Source of the DNA: a virus
Direction: 5' to 3' (one strand)
DNA length: 20,519 nt
Virus record (IMG/VR): IMGVR_UViG_3300022822_000585
Coordinates: 1 to 20,519 of that record
Below the pieces are notes generated by a model, which searched no databases, was not told where the DNA came from, and saw only the letters and a list, made by a program, of their open reading frames with translations. Position 1 is the first letter of the stretch. Each line of letters begins with the position of its first letter. This document shows, piece by piece, positions 1 to 6,718 of this stretch. Position numbers and translations under genes: made by a program.

Positions 1-594
1 TTCTAGTGCATAGCTAGCGTGCAATGCCATCCAGATTGCTCTAATATGCTCTTTTTCTGAAACAACTTCGCCGAGTTCTTTACGGCAGTTAATAACGTGC
101 AACTTGTCATAGTAGTTGCCTACTGAACTTGCCATTCCAACAATTTCTTCTGTGTTGTGGATTGTGTTAAACACATCCTTAGGCACGTTATAGATATTGC
201 GGATAATATGACTGTAACTCTTGCTGTGAATGTTAGTTTCAAAGAAACCCCAGTTGTACATTAGCGCTTCAAGTTCAGGAAGGCTGCATACAGGAGCAAA
301 TACCTGTGTAGGACCTCTACCCTGAAGGCTATCCAAAGCAGTTTGGCGAAGTAGGTTACTAGTAAAAATATGCTTGACAGCATCGCTGGCCTCCTTAAAG
401 TCGTTACTATCTTTTGTGAGGCTTACTTCTTCTGGTTGCCAAAAGAAACCACGTGCAGTTGCATCAAAGTCTGCTATCTTCTTGTATTTGACTTCTTCAA
501 AACGTTGGATGACCACCGGACCAGCTGGGTCCAGAAACATCTTGCGATTCAGATAGTCTGTTGGTTTAGATAAATCGTACTGTGCTTTACTCAT
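1..594 (-). CDS. nrdB: Ribonucleotide reductase class Ia small subunit (R2), N-terminal part, runs off left edge
   Basis: The di-iron/tyrosyl-radical subunit of aerobic ribonucleotide reductase, which generates the radical used by NrdA to make dNTPs. I translated 198 codons from ATG 594; the C-terminal half lies outside the window. Visible R2 hallmarks are TALDSLQGRGP around residues 85-95 (Asp88, matching E. coli Asp84), then ETNIHSKSYSHIIRNIY at 119-135, with a metal-ligand Glu119, His123 and radical Tyr127. The E. coli motif is ETIHSRSY, so there is one extra residue between Glu and His here. The start is supported by a strong Shine-Dalgarno (AAGGAAG, about 9 nt upstream). The later metal ligands cannot be checked. 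Upstream is a decayed endonuclease tail; the partner nrdA is 7-10 kb away in the same direction. Confidence 0.96.
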   Translation of the reverse strand, partial: MSKAQYDLSKPTDYLNRKMFLDPAGPVVIQRFEEVKYKKIADFDATARGFFWQPEEVSLTKDSNDFKEASDAVKHIFTSNLLRQTALDSLQGRGPTQVFAPVCSLPELEALMYNWGFFETNIHSKSYSHIIRNIYNVPKDVFNTIHNTEEIVGMASSVGNYYDKLHVINCRKELGEVVSEKEHIRAIWMALHASYALE

Positions 595-613
595 TATTAT
601 TTTCTTCCTTAAT

Positions 614-880
614 TTAATGTTTATGAAATCTTGATAACCCCATTGGGTTTGTTTCTTTTTGGCAAGTGATACAACATAGTTTAATTTTAGCAGGATTACT
701 ATTTATAAAAATATGATCGCCTTTGTCCATTTGTTCTCGCATCCATTTTGCATGATTAATACCATGTTGCTTTTTCCATTCTGAATTAACAAAATGATGA
801 GTTCCTGCTGCTACTCGGTCCGAAGCTACGCTAGTACCATCTGGCCGCTTTAATAAATTATGTGTTCCTTCTGCTACTAG
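614..880 (-). pseudogene. Remnant C-terminal part of a phage homing endonuclease
   Basis: This frame has no start codon of its own but reads for about 88 codons to a TAA at 614-616. It encodes LVAEGTHNLLKRPDGTS, then VAAGTHHFVNSEW, and a cysteine-containing end (KLCCITCQKET, then GLSRFHKH). GTH-F repeats followed by a Cys-x-x-Cys ribbon are typical of the C-terminal ends of Seg/HNH-type phage homing endonucleases (from memory of the family). The preceding gene runs into it in another frame at an A7 run (881-887 on the plus strand as T7); removing one A would join the two as NNKKLVAEGTHN. I read it as an endonuclease remnant fused to, or left behind, the upstream gene. A sequencing indel is also possible. 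Confidence 0.6.
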
Positions 881-1133
881 TTTTTTTGTTATTTTTATCC
901 TGTTGAGTTAATTCTATAGTATTCCACACATTTCGATTGTGCGTTACCCTGTCTTTTAGTAATCTCCAAGTTTTTTCTTGGGGTGTTTCTGTCCACGTAA
1001 AATACAGACTGTTTAGTGGTGGTCGACCAGTTGATTCGTCATATAATGTTTGGTGTTGGAAGTAGTATTTAAGCCAAATCTGTTTTCCGCTGGTCATACG
1101 AGTCGGAAACAGCGCAAATTTTTTACTTTCCAT
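858..1133 (-). CDS. Small conserved phage protein, probably frameshifted at its 3' end
   Basis: A 91-aa protein starting MESKKFALFPTRM, with a dense aromatic middle (IWLKYYFQHQTLY, STGRPPLNSLYFTWTETPQ) and ending RVTHNRNVWNTIELTQQD. The style matches a small protein common near RNR genes in T4-like marine phages, but I know of no function. Its ATG overlaps the stop of the upstream gene (TAATG), pointing to translational coupling in the glyA operon. The last residues (KKTSSRRNT) come after an A7 run and look out of frame: the alternative frame continues into an endonuclease-like tail. The true C-terminus is therefore uncertain, either ending near residue 80 ancestrally or extended by the endonuclease segment. 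Confidence 0.8.
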   Translation of the reverse strand: MESKKFALFPTRMTSGKQIWLKYYFQHQTLYDESTGRPPLNSLYFTWTETPQEKTWRLLKDRVTHNRNVWNTIELTQQDKNNKKTSSRRNT

Positions 1134-1336
1134 TAAGTTGCAAAGTGTTGACGCACTACTGCTAGTTTGTCCTCATACTCTGCAATCTGTGCAATTTCAG
1201 CTTCTACTGCCGACATCCAGTCAGTGTGGTCATGAATAGCCATGGGATTGTGCAGCATGATCTCCACATTCATCTTGTGTTTTTGAACCTGTGCCGAAAA
1301 GTGTGCTTGCAATGTTGTTAATAGTTGATCTCTCAT
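1133..1336 (-). CDS. Small conserved phage hypothetical protein
   Basis: A 67-aa soluble helical protein, MRDQLLTTLQAHFSAQVQ at the start, with a central LHNPMAIHDHTDWM followed by a Glu/Ala-rich helix (AVEAEIAQIAEYEDKLAVV) that could form a short coiled coil. It is joined to glyA upstream by an ATGA overlap and to the next gene by TAATG, so all three are probably translated from one message. I do not recognise a known domain. Small proteins with an HDHTD-like segment and a helical tail occur in T4-like aquatic phages, which supports this being a real gene rather than a chance frame. Confidence 0.8.
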   Translation of the reverse strand: MRDQLLTTLQAHFSAQVQKHKMNVEIMLHNPMAIHDHTDWMSAVEAEIAQIAEYEDKLAVVRQHFAT

Positions 1337-2484
1337 TTTGAATCCCTTAGTATGTTAACCATTCTGTTGGCCAGCTCTTTGAACCACGCTTCGTCATGAC
1401 CGCGAGTGGTTTCTGCTGCTACACCAATACGCACACCTGATGTCTCAACAAAGCTTCTTGTGTCGCCAGGCACTCCGTTTTTATTTGCAGTGATACCATT
1501 TGCTTCCAACAAGTCAGCAAACTCGCGTCCACTGTATTGTTCTTTACGCAAGTCTATAGTCATCATGTGACACTGAGTCCCACCAGACACAATATCAACA
1601 CCGGCATCCATAAACGTTTGTGCCATTGCATGTGCATTGATACGGATACGTTTGGCGTACAACGTAAACTCTGGCTGCAATGCTTCGTAGAAACACTGTG
1701 CCTTGGCTGCAATGATGTGCATCAATGGACCGCCCTGTGTGCCTGGGAAAATAGCACTGTTGATCAGTTTGGAGTGGTCGGGATCATTCCATAAAATCAT
1801 GCCGCCACGCGGGCCGCGCAGTCCTTTGTGTGTTGTGGTTGTTACAATGTCAGCATGGGGGAACGGGCTGGGATACTCGCCGCCTGCGATTAGACCTGAA
1901 TAGTGAGCAATGTCTGCCAACAGCAGAGCACCCACGCTGGCTGCAATCTCTTCAAAACGGGCCCAGTCAATCACTTGACTGTAAGCACTGGCGCCAGCAA
2001 TCACCATTTTAGGTTGAGTGTCCCATACCAACTGTGCCACAGCATCGTAATCAATTAGTCCCTGTTCATTGACTCCGTAACTGTGTGAGTTGAACCAAGC
2101 GCCGCTGGCATTGACTTTGGCACCGTGACTTAAATGCCCACCACTGGCCAAGTCCATACCTACAATAACATCACCTGGCTTTAGAAATGCCTTGAATACT
2201 GCTAGGTTAGCATTGGCACCGGAGTGTGGTTGAACATTAGCAAAGGAACAATTAAATAGTTTGGTGGCATACTCAATAGCCAGTAGTTCTACCTTGTCTA
2301 CTTCATCGCAGCCATTGTAATAACGCTTGCCTGGCAGTCCTTCTGCATACTTGTTTGTGAAGATACTGCCACAGAGTTGCATCACTTCATCACTAGCAAA
2401 GTTCTCACTGGCAATCAGTTCAACTGTGTCTGCTTGGCGAATGCCTTCTGCAGATAATATACTTAAAATACGTTTATCAATCAT
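1333..2484 (-). CDS. glyA: Serine hydroxymethyltransferase
   Basis: A PLP enzyme converting serine plus tetrahydrofolate to glycine plus 5,10-methylene-THF, the carbon donor for thymidylate synthesis. The 383-residue protein carries the family signatures: LIASENF (23-29), NKYAEGLPGKRYYNGCD (44-60), QPHSGANAN (85-93), DIAHYSGLIA (191-200, with PLP-contacting Asp191 and His194) and TTTTHKGLRGPRGG (215-228), where Lys220 forms the internal aldimine. It is about 34 residues shorter than E. coli GlyA; the loss is at the C-terminus, which ends soon after ANRMVNILRDSK. A perfect sigma-70 promoter lies 38-66 nt upstream, and the gene leads a small operon towards nrdB. In a phage it most likely supports nucleotide synthesis together with RNR. 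Confidence 0.97.
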   Translation of the reverse strand: MIDKRILSILSAEGIRQADTVELIASENFASDEVMQLCGSIFTNKYAEGLPGKRYYNGCDEVDKVELLAIEYATKLFNCSFANVQPHSGANANLAVFKAFLKPGDVIVGMDLASGGHLSHGAKVNASGAWFNSHSYGVNEQGLIDYDAVAQLVWDTQPKMVIAGASAYSQVIDWARFEEIAASVGALLLADIAHYSGLIAGGEYPSPFPHADIVTTTTHKGLRGPRGGMILWNDPDHSKLINSAIFPGTQGGPLMHIIAAKAQCFYEALQPEFTLYAKRIRINAHAMAQTFMDAGVDIVSGGTQCHMMTIDLRKEQYSGREFADLLEANGITANKNGVPGDTRSFVETSGVRIGVAAETTRGHDEAWFKELANRMVNILRDSK

Positions 2485-2521
2485 TTTAGTTGTTTTCTCA
2501 TAATGTCTTGCTCACTATATA

Positions 2522-2550
2522 ATTATACATTTTTATTCATCTTGTGTCAA
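2522..2550 (-). promoter_or_regulatory. Perfect consensus sigma-70 promoter upstream of glyA
   Basis: On the minus strand TTGACA (2550-2545), a 17-nt spacer, then TATAAT (2527-2522): all 12 consensus bases with optimal spacing. The predicted start is near 2514-2516, about 30 nt before the glyA ATG. It needs only host RNA polymerase, so glyA and the genes leading to nrdB could be expressed immediately after infection. Confidence 0.85.
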
Positions 2551-2599
2551 CATCCCAAGTGAGTTTTCCAAAAATCAGTTTAACTAAGTCTGCATTCAT
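2537..2599 (-). other. Possible 20-codon ORF resembling the N-terminus of cytochrome bo3 oxidase subunit I
   Basis: A short open frame between coq7 and glyA encodes a 20-residue peptide containing LIFGKLTWD before stopping at TGA 2537-2539. From memory, CyoB (cytochrome bo-type ubiquinol oxidase subunit I) proteins begin with a very similar FGKLTWDA-type segment. The last codons overlap the -35 box of the glyA promoter. No good ribosome-binding site is visible. It may be a relic of a captured host gene or chance similarity. Confidence 0.25.
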
Positions 2600-2619
2600 A
2601 TTGTATCTTCTGTATATAG

Positions 2620-2645
2620 GTTCCGTGCAATAACTGCACGACAAC
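2620..2645 (-). other. Hairpin in the coq7-glyA intergenic region
   Basis: A perfect 6-bp stem CGTGCA / TGCACG with a 5-nt loop, extended by GTT / AAC pairs across a small bulge. No T-run follows on either strand, so it does not look like an intrinsic terminator. It sits between coq7 and the glyA promoter, just downstream of a late-like box AATAAATAC (2681-2674). It could be an mRNA processing or stability element. The rest of the 216-base gap (2485-2700) holds only the promoter and short ORF listed separately. Confidence 0.35.
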
Positions 2646-2700
2646 AATGGTTTATTTTAAGTATTTGAATGCGTATTTATTCATATCTCAGTGTTTGTAC

Positions 2701-3327
2701 TTATATTCTGTAAGCGACAGTAGTCATAATCTTACTAACTGCTTTCATGACAGATTTAGCACTTTTAGGAAGTTCTGTAGCGCCAGCGTGTACCGCTGCG
2801 GCGCCGTGTGCTGCTTCATCTTGTTTCATCTGTGTTATAATAACTCGACTAGCGTGATCATTCACAGGCAATTTCGACAAGTGATCTGCCAGATGCTGTT
2901 CCACTTGCCTTTCTGTTTCTGCTACAAATCCCAAACTTTGAGCATCGCCGCCTATTTTACCAGCTGCGTACCCCATTGCAAATGCTCCAATGTACCAAAT
3001 AGGATTCAGTAGGCTAGGCTTACCTCCCAATTGGTCTAATCTCTGCCGGCACCATACTAGGTGATCTACTTCTTCTCGACCTGCTTTTTCAAACAGGTTT
3101 TTAAGTGCAGAGTCTTGAGTGGCTAGGCATTGTCCACTATACAATGCTTGGGCGCACACTTCCCCTACGTGATTCACTCGCATTAATGCTGCACTGTGAT
3201 TGTTTTCTTTTTCAGTCAGTTCGGCAGTATCGGCTTTGCAAGTTGGTGACGATCTGCTAGCATAGGGTTTTGAAAACAGTGTGCGCAGGGCACAGTCAGC
3301 GGCGATTAATAAATGGTCTATATTCAT
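2701..3327 (-). CDS. coq7: Coq7-type demethoxyubiquinone hydroxylase
   Basis: A ferritin-like di-iron monooxygenase that hydroxylates 2-polyprenyl-3-methyl-6-methoxy-1,4-benzoquinone in the penultimate step of ubiquinone synthesis, acting at the inner membrane. The 208-aa protein has the family ligand set: MRVNHVGEVCAQALY (Glu56), REEVDHLVWC (Glu86, His89), AETERQVEQHL (Glu139) and QDEAAHG (Glu171, His174). SLLNPIWYIGAFAMGYAAG (105-123) is the family's hydrophobic segment, and the protein ends in MTTVAYRI, as many betaproteobacterial homologues do. Its ATG lies 7 nt after the fpr stop, so it is co-transcribed with fpr and AOX. All ligands are intact, so an active enzyme is expected. Its presence next to a quinol oxidase suggests the phage manipulates the host quinone pool. 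Confidence 0.95.
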   Translation of the reverse strand: MNIDHLLIAADCALRTLFSKPYASRSSPTCKADTAELTEKENNHSAALMRVNHVGEVCAQALYSGQCLATQDSALKNLFEKAGREEVDHLVWCRQRLDQLGGKPSLLNPIWYIGAFAMGYAAGKIGGDAQSLGFVAETERQVEQHLADHLSKLPVNDHASRVIITQMKQDEAAHGAAAVHAGATELPKSAKSVMKAVSKIMTTVAYRI

Positions 3328-3333
3328 ATCTTA

Positions 3334-4080
3334 TTATGTATCCACGAACGCTCGTTCGATTATGTACTGCCCTGGGTCACGCAAACTGCCTTCTTTCATA
3401 CCTTGTTGTTCACACCACAGCATGATTTCTTTATTAAAAGCCATGTTTCCGCACAGCATGATTTTGTCTTGTGCAGGGTCTATTGCCAACTTACCCGAAC
3501 TTAGTTGAGTCGTGATTCTGGGATCGCCCTGACCAGTAACCACAGGTTGATAATCCATCAGACTTTTGATTGTGGCATGTAGCTCACCGGATCTGTGATG
3601 ATCCAAGAATGCTGTGTGCAACTCACGGCGATATGCCAAATCTGCTGCATCTCTTACGCTGTGTACCAAATGAATCCGAGACCAAGTTTCCAAAGTTTCC
3701 AAGTCTTGAATCAGACTCATAAACGGTGCTAGACCAGTGCCAGTGGCTAGTAACCATAGTTCGCCGCCTTTGAGTAAAGCATCATTTCGCAGTGTGCCAG
3801 TAGGCTTGTCACCTATAATGACTTGATCGCCTATCTTGATATGTTGCAATCGACTGGTCAATGCACCATCGGCTATTTTAATACTGAGAAACTCTAGTTC
3901 TTCACTCCAAGGCGGACTCACCATACTGTAGGCTCTGCGAATACGTTTTCCTTCGTGCATAACACCAATTAATACAAATTCGCCAGCGTTAAATCTAAAT
4001 GCAGAGTTTCTAGTAGTCCTTAAACTGAAAGTTCGATCACTCCAGTGATGTACAGCAGTGACTGTTTCTTCAAATATCAT
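3334..4080 (-). CDS. fpr: Ferredoxin/flavodoxin-NADP+ reductase
   Basis: A bacterial-type FAD enzyme passing electrons between NADPH and ferredoxin or flavodoxin. Counting from ATG 4080 (248 aa): FAD-binding RRAYSMVSP at 48-56, DGALTSRLQ at 71-79, and the NADP(H)-binding glycine-rich LLATGTGLAPF at 110-120. The C-terminus GQYIIERAFVDT matches the Fpr group whose tail stacks near the flavin. A GTG six bases earlier (4086) is in frame, but the ATG has the better-placed GGAA. It lies between AOX and coq7 on the same strand. Possible jobs are feeding Fe-S assembly, reductive repair of the NrdB radical centre through a host ferredoxin, or supplying the Coq7 reaction; the sequence cannot choose among these. 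Confidence 0.95.
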   Translation of the reverse strand: MIFEETVTAVHHWSDRTFSLRTTRNSAFRFNAGEFVLIGVMHEGKRIRRAYSMVSPPWSEELEFLSIKIADGALTSRLQHIKIGDQVIIGDKPTGTLRNDALLKGGELWLLATGTGLAPFMSLIQDLETLETWSRIHLVHSVRDAADLAYRRELHTAFLDHHRSGELHATIKSLMDYQPVVTGQGDPRITTQLSSGKLAIDPAQDKIMLCGNMAFNKEIMLWCEQQGMKEGSLRDPGQYIIERAFVDT

Positions 4081-4104
4081 TCGCACTATTCCAAATAATT
4101 TGTT

Positions 4105-4707
4105 TTACTTTTTAGTATCGTAATCGTCAGCATACGCATGGTTCACTTCGCTGTGTCCTTGTTCATCGGCCCTTACCGCTATTATAACATCTCTAAGTCT
4201 AGCGTCAACAGGTAAATTCCAATAATCGATGGCTAATTGTGGTGCAGGCACATTGAGCTCTGGATTGGAATCAACCTGGGCCAGATAATCTGTGTAACTG
4301 ATCACTGCTTCTTCTTCAAAATAGCCCACAATCCTATGTGCTGTGCGGGGGAAGAATATATAGATGAACAAGAACACATGCCAGAAAACAAATTGCGCCA
4401 CAAGCACCAACATACGTTCAAACCAATTAGGTTTGACGATTTCAATAAATGTCATCAAGTGCATACGTTCGTTTTCTGCCTCAGCTAACAACATTCGAAT
4501 CTTGGGACCATATCCTGTTTTCATCTGACGTAGACTTTTAAGATGCGTCCACATTCCTGCAACCATGCCAGGCACGGCTGCTACTGTTTCTAGTACAACT
4601 GCTCTGTGTCCGTACTGTTTTAGAAAGAATGTATCTGCTACCCAGCGCAGCATCATAGTAAATCGTTTTGCGTTGCGGTCGCTGATAGTAGTAGGGATAT
4701 GATGCAT
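4105..4707 (-). CDS. aox: Alternative oxidase (cyanide-insensitive quinol oxidase)
   Basis: A membrane-bound di-iron quinol oxidase that reduces oxygen to water with electrons from ubiquinol, without pumping protons. The 200-aa sequence contains every family motif: LETVAAVPGMV (Glu40), AENERMHLMTF (Glu80, His83), GYFEEEAVISYT (128-139, one of Glu131-133 as ligand) and RADEQGHSEVNH (Glu182, His185). A hydrophobic stretch at 100-119 fits the membrane-embedded helix. LPVD and PAPQLAIDYW match mitochondrial/proteobacterial AOX rather than the plastid-type PTOX of cyanophages. The N-terminus is short, with no targeting peptide. The ATG follows directly on the aldolase stop (TAA-ATG), so translation is probably coupled. 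Confidence 0.96.
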   Translation of the reverse strand: MHHIPTTISDRNAKRFTMMLRWVADTFFLKQYGHRAVVLETVAAVPGMVAGMWTHLKSLRQMKTGYGPKIRMLLAEAENERMHLMTFIEIVKPNWFERMLVLVAQFVFWHVFLFIYIFFPRTAHRIVGYFEEEAVISYTDYLAQVDSNPELNVPAPQLAIDYWNLPVDARLRDVIIAVRADEQGHSEVNHAYADDYDTKK

Positions 4708-5364
4708 TTAATATTTTCCACTTGCTAACACAATTTTGCAAATATGTTCCAATCTCTCTACATGTTCATACGCCCGCCATGGTGTTGTGTCAATAGCAAC
4801 AACACCGTGTCCTTTGATACCTACGATGTCATAGGCAGTATTACCGTCTTTATCTAGTTCTAAATTCCAGTGGCATTGATCTGCAAGTTCCTGACTGATA
4901 GGAGCAACATCTCCTACATTAGGCGCAACTCGAGTATAGCGATTAAGTTCTGGAAACGCATCACTAACTGTGCTTAAATTAATGCCAGCATGCATTGCTG
5001 CAATACAGTAAGTAGGATGTACATGTACAACTACTCGAACTTCACCCGCATGTTGGCCCATTTCTTTTTGTAAGCCAAAGTGCAATGGAATCTCACCGCT
5101 TGGTGTTAAGTTCTTACTAATATCAGTATAAGGTAACTCTTGCCAGCTATAGTTAATGGCAGCAGTACCGTGACCACTATGTATAGTTTTATCAATACCA
5201 ATCTTTTTAAACTGATCAGGTTGCAGAGTCTGCTTTCGGACACCACTAGGTGTAATGTAAAAGTGGTCTCTATCGTGATGGCGAATACTCACGTTGCCGT
5301 CACGGCTGGTAATCCAATTGCGTTTATACGCATCTAACATCACATCACATATTGTTTCTAACAT
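4708..5364 (-). CDS. Class II aldolase/adducin family protein (fuculose-phosphate aldolase-like)
   Basis: A 218-aa Zn-dependent class II aldolase fold, close in length to E. coli FucA (215 aa). Motifs: TSRDGNVSIR (19-28, phosphate loop), YITPSGVR (37-43), SGEIPLH (89-95, catalytic Glu91), VVHVHPTY (112-119, Zn ligands His114 and His116) and IKGHGVVAID (183-192, third Zn ligand His186). All metal ligands are present, so it should be active, but the substrate could be a sugar phosphate (fuculose- or ribulose-type) or a methylthioribulose-phosphate-like compound. The start at 5364 avoids 75 bases of overlap with iscA. It sits 4 nt after the iscA stop and abuts AOX, so it belongs to the same operon. 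Confidence 0.92.
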   Translation of the reverse strand: MLETICDVMLDAYKRNWITSRDGNVSIRHHDRDHFYITPSGVRKQTLQPDQFKKIGIDKTIHSGHGTAAINYSWQELPYTDISKNLTPSGEIPLHFGLQKEMGQHAGEVRVVVHVHPTYCIAAMHAGINLSTVSDAFPELNRYTRVAPNVGDVAPISQELADQCHWNLELDKDGNTAYDIVGIKGHGVVAIDTTPWRAYEHVERLEHICKIVLASGKY

Positions 5365-5368
5365 TACT

Positions 5369-5695
5369 TTATACTCTAAAACTTTCACCGCAACCACACC
5401 GGTCACGCTCGTTGGGGTTAGTAAATTCAAACCCCTCATTCAATCCATTGCGTACCCAATCCACAACTATTCCGTTTAGGTAGGGTTCATCTTTGGTGCT
5501 TATTAATACAGCAAACTTAGATTGAGCATAATTTGTTACACCCTCCTCGTACTCGATGCTGTCTACATATTCTAACACATATGCCAATCCACTGCAACCA
5601 GTAGTTCTAACTGCTATTCGAATACCCACACCCTTGCCACGGCGTTCTAAATTCTGGCTAATTCGTTTACTTGCTGTTTCGGTTACGGTAATCAT
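5369..5695 (-). CDS. iscA: Iron-sulfur cluster assembly protein IscA
   Basis: An A-type Fe-S/iron carrier of 108 residues. The three conserved cysteines are at TTGCSG (Cys34) and in the C-terminal CGCGESF (Cys100, Cys102), corresponding to E. coli IscA Cys35/99/101. FTNPNERDRCGCGESF supports IscA rather than ErpA or HesB types. The ATG directly follows the iscU stop (TAG-ATG), with an AAGG inside the end of iscU as Shine-Dalgarno, indicating tight coupling. HesB/IscA-like genes are well known in marine phages; pairing with a full IscU is less common. It may load Fe-S clusters or iron on phage or host enzymes in the operon. Confidence 0.96.
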   Translation of the reverse strand: MITVTETASKRISQNLERRGKGVGIRIAVRTTGCSGLAYVLEYVDSIEYEEGVTNYAQSKFAVLISTKDEPYLNGIVVDWVRNGLNEGFEFTNPNERDRCGCGESFRV

Positions 5696-6088
5696 CTATC
5701 GCAGCCTTGATTGCTTTGTTTTGTAATCTAAAATTGCTGCTTTAAGACTATCTTCAGCCAAAATGCTGCAATGAATTTTTACGGGCGGAAGCGCCAACTC
5801 CTCTGCAATCTGACTATTTTTAATAGTGCTTGCTTGATCCAATGTCAATCCTTTTATCATTTCTGTTACAAGGCTTGAACTTGCAATTGCACTGCCACAT
5901 CCATATGCCTTGAACTTTGCATCAATTATAATATCTGTCGCTGGATCAACTTTAATACTTAACTGTAAAAGGTCACCGCATGCCGGTGCTCCGACGAGTC
6001 CAAAACCTACATCACTATCTTTTTTATTAAGAGTTCCTACATTTCTGGGGTTCTCATAATGGTCCACCACAGCAGCTGAATAAGCCAT
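5696..6088 (-). CDS. iscU: Iron-sulfur cluster scaffold IscU
   Basis: A scaffold on which IscS builds [2Fe-2S] clusters. The 130-aa protein is complete: PACGD (Cys37, Asp39), YGCGSAIASSS (Cys64), the chaperone-recognition motif LPPVK (100-104) and KIHCSILAEDS (His106, Cys107). N-terminal YENPRNVG is also typical. All ligands and the HscA-binding motif remain, so it could plug directly into the host Isc machinery; no phage IscS or HscA is seen here. Its Shine-Dalgarno (TAGGAG, 8 nt upstream) lies within the last codons of the preceding HNH endonuclease, so that insertion left iscU translation intact. Confidence 0.97.
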   Translation of the reverse strand: MAYSAAVVDHYENPRNVGTLNKKDSDVGFGLVGAPACGDLLQLSIKVDPATDIIIDAKFKAYGCGSAIASSSLVTEMIKGLTLDQASTIKNSQIAEELALPPVKIHCSILAEDSLKAAILDYKTKQSRLR

Positions 6089-6089
6089 T

Positions 6090-6695
6090 TTAATCTCCTA
6101 TTATAGATTGTACTACTTCCATCGGTTGATCAAAATGCCATTTACGACGATTCTCTTCACCCGTTATAAACTGTATATTATTTCGTTGTCCTAACAATAT
6201 AGGATCTATTCCTAACTTAAACCCTTGCATTATAGAAATAATGTGATCTAATTGCAAGTCTGTAGGATGTTTCCCACAAGTTGGTATCTGCTCTCCAGCC
6301 TGTTTCATTTTTTTAAGGGTTCTATATGTTGCGTACCTGACTTTGCTTCGATACAGTTTTAACAAATCAGTTTGCGGATTTTTTAGTCTTAGATTATTAG
6401 TCTTACCTTCCCAGTTAGGATTATTTTCGCCCTTCCATTTCAGACTTTGTGTTTCACTGGACAATCCCTTATTCCAGCCCCACCCTTTCTTTAATCCTTC
6501 TGTATTCTGTTTGGCTTTTTGTTCTTCTGTAAGTTTGATACCTTTGTTCCATGGTTCATACTCTCCTCGGTTCAACGGGTTTTTGCATTTCTGAGAACAA
6601 TAATCTAAAAATCGTGGACGAGTTTCAAATTCACTCTTACAAAATAAACACTGTTTAAAATTACCATACTTGTTTTTCATACAAATATTTATCAT
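6090..6695 (-). CDS. HNH homing endonuclease with NUMOD3-like segment
   Basis: A 201-aa free-standing homing endonuclease. Residues 16-37 form a small Zn-finger (CLFC...CSQKC). Residues 49-98 carry NUMOD3-like DNA-binding repeats (PWNKGIK, WNKGLS, KWKGENNPNWEGK). The HNH nuclease follows: LQLDHIISIMQGF (148-159), GID at 162-164, RNNIQFITGEENRRKWH (171-187). It is inserted between sodB and iscU, 18 nt after the sodB stop. A late-like box AATAAATA (6718-6711) overlaps that stop, suggesting late expression as for T4 endonucleases. No clear Shine-Dalgarno is visible; Met6 (6680) is an alternative start. It is a mobile element, unlikely to help the metabolic genes around it. Confidence 0.93.
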   Translation of the reverse strand: MINICMKNKYGNFKQCLFCKSEFETRPRFLDYCSQKCKNPLNRGEYEPWNKGIKLTEEQKAKQNTEGLKKGWGWNKGLSSETQSLKWKGENNPNWEGKTNNLRLKNPQTDLLKLYRSKVRYATYRTLKKMKQAGEQIPTCGKHPTDLQLDHIISIMQGFKLGIDPILLGQRNNIQFITGEENRRKWHFDQPMEVVQSIIGD

Positions 6696-6710
6696 CTTGG
6701 CGCACCCGCT

Positions 6711-6718
6711 TATTTATT
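6711..6718 (-). promoter_or_regulatory. Candidate late promoter for the HNH endonuclease
   Basis: AATAAATA on the minus strand (7 of 8 to TATAAATA), overlapping the sodB stop. T4-type spacing would put transcription start near 6705, ten bases before the endonuclease ATG. It lacks the CT that follows most other boxes here. Confidence 0.4.

Noticed and set aside
700-707. Exact TATAAATA on the minus strand upstream of nrdB
   Set aside because: It lies within the endonuclease-like reading frame, is not followed by CT, and is 106 bases from nrdB; probably chance in AT-rich sequence, though a late nrdB start cannot be excluded.
1537-1794. Plus-strand open frames over glyA, Coq7, NrdA and other genes
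   Set aside because: They are antisense shadows of well-supported minus-strand genes, without ribosome-binding sites or recognisable domains.
5365-5439. Upstream extension of the class II aldolase frame
   Set aside because: It lies inside iscA in another frame and covers the essential CGCGESF coding region; homology starts at ATG 5364.
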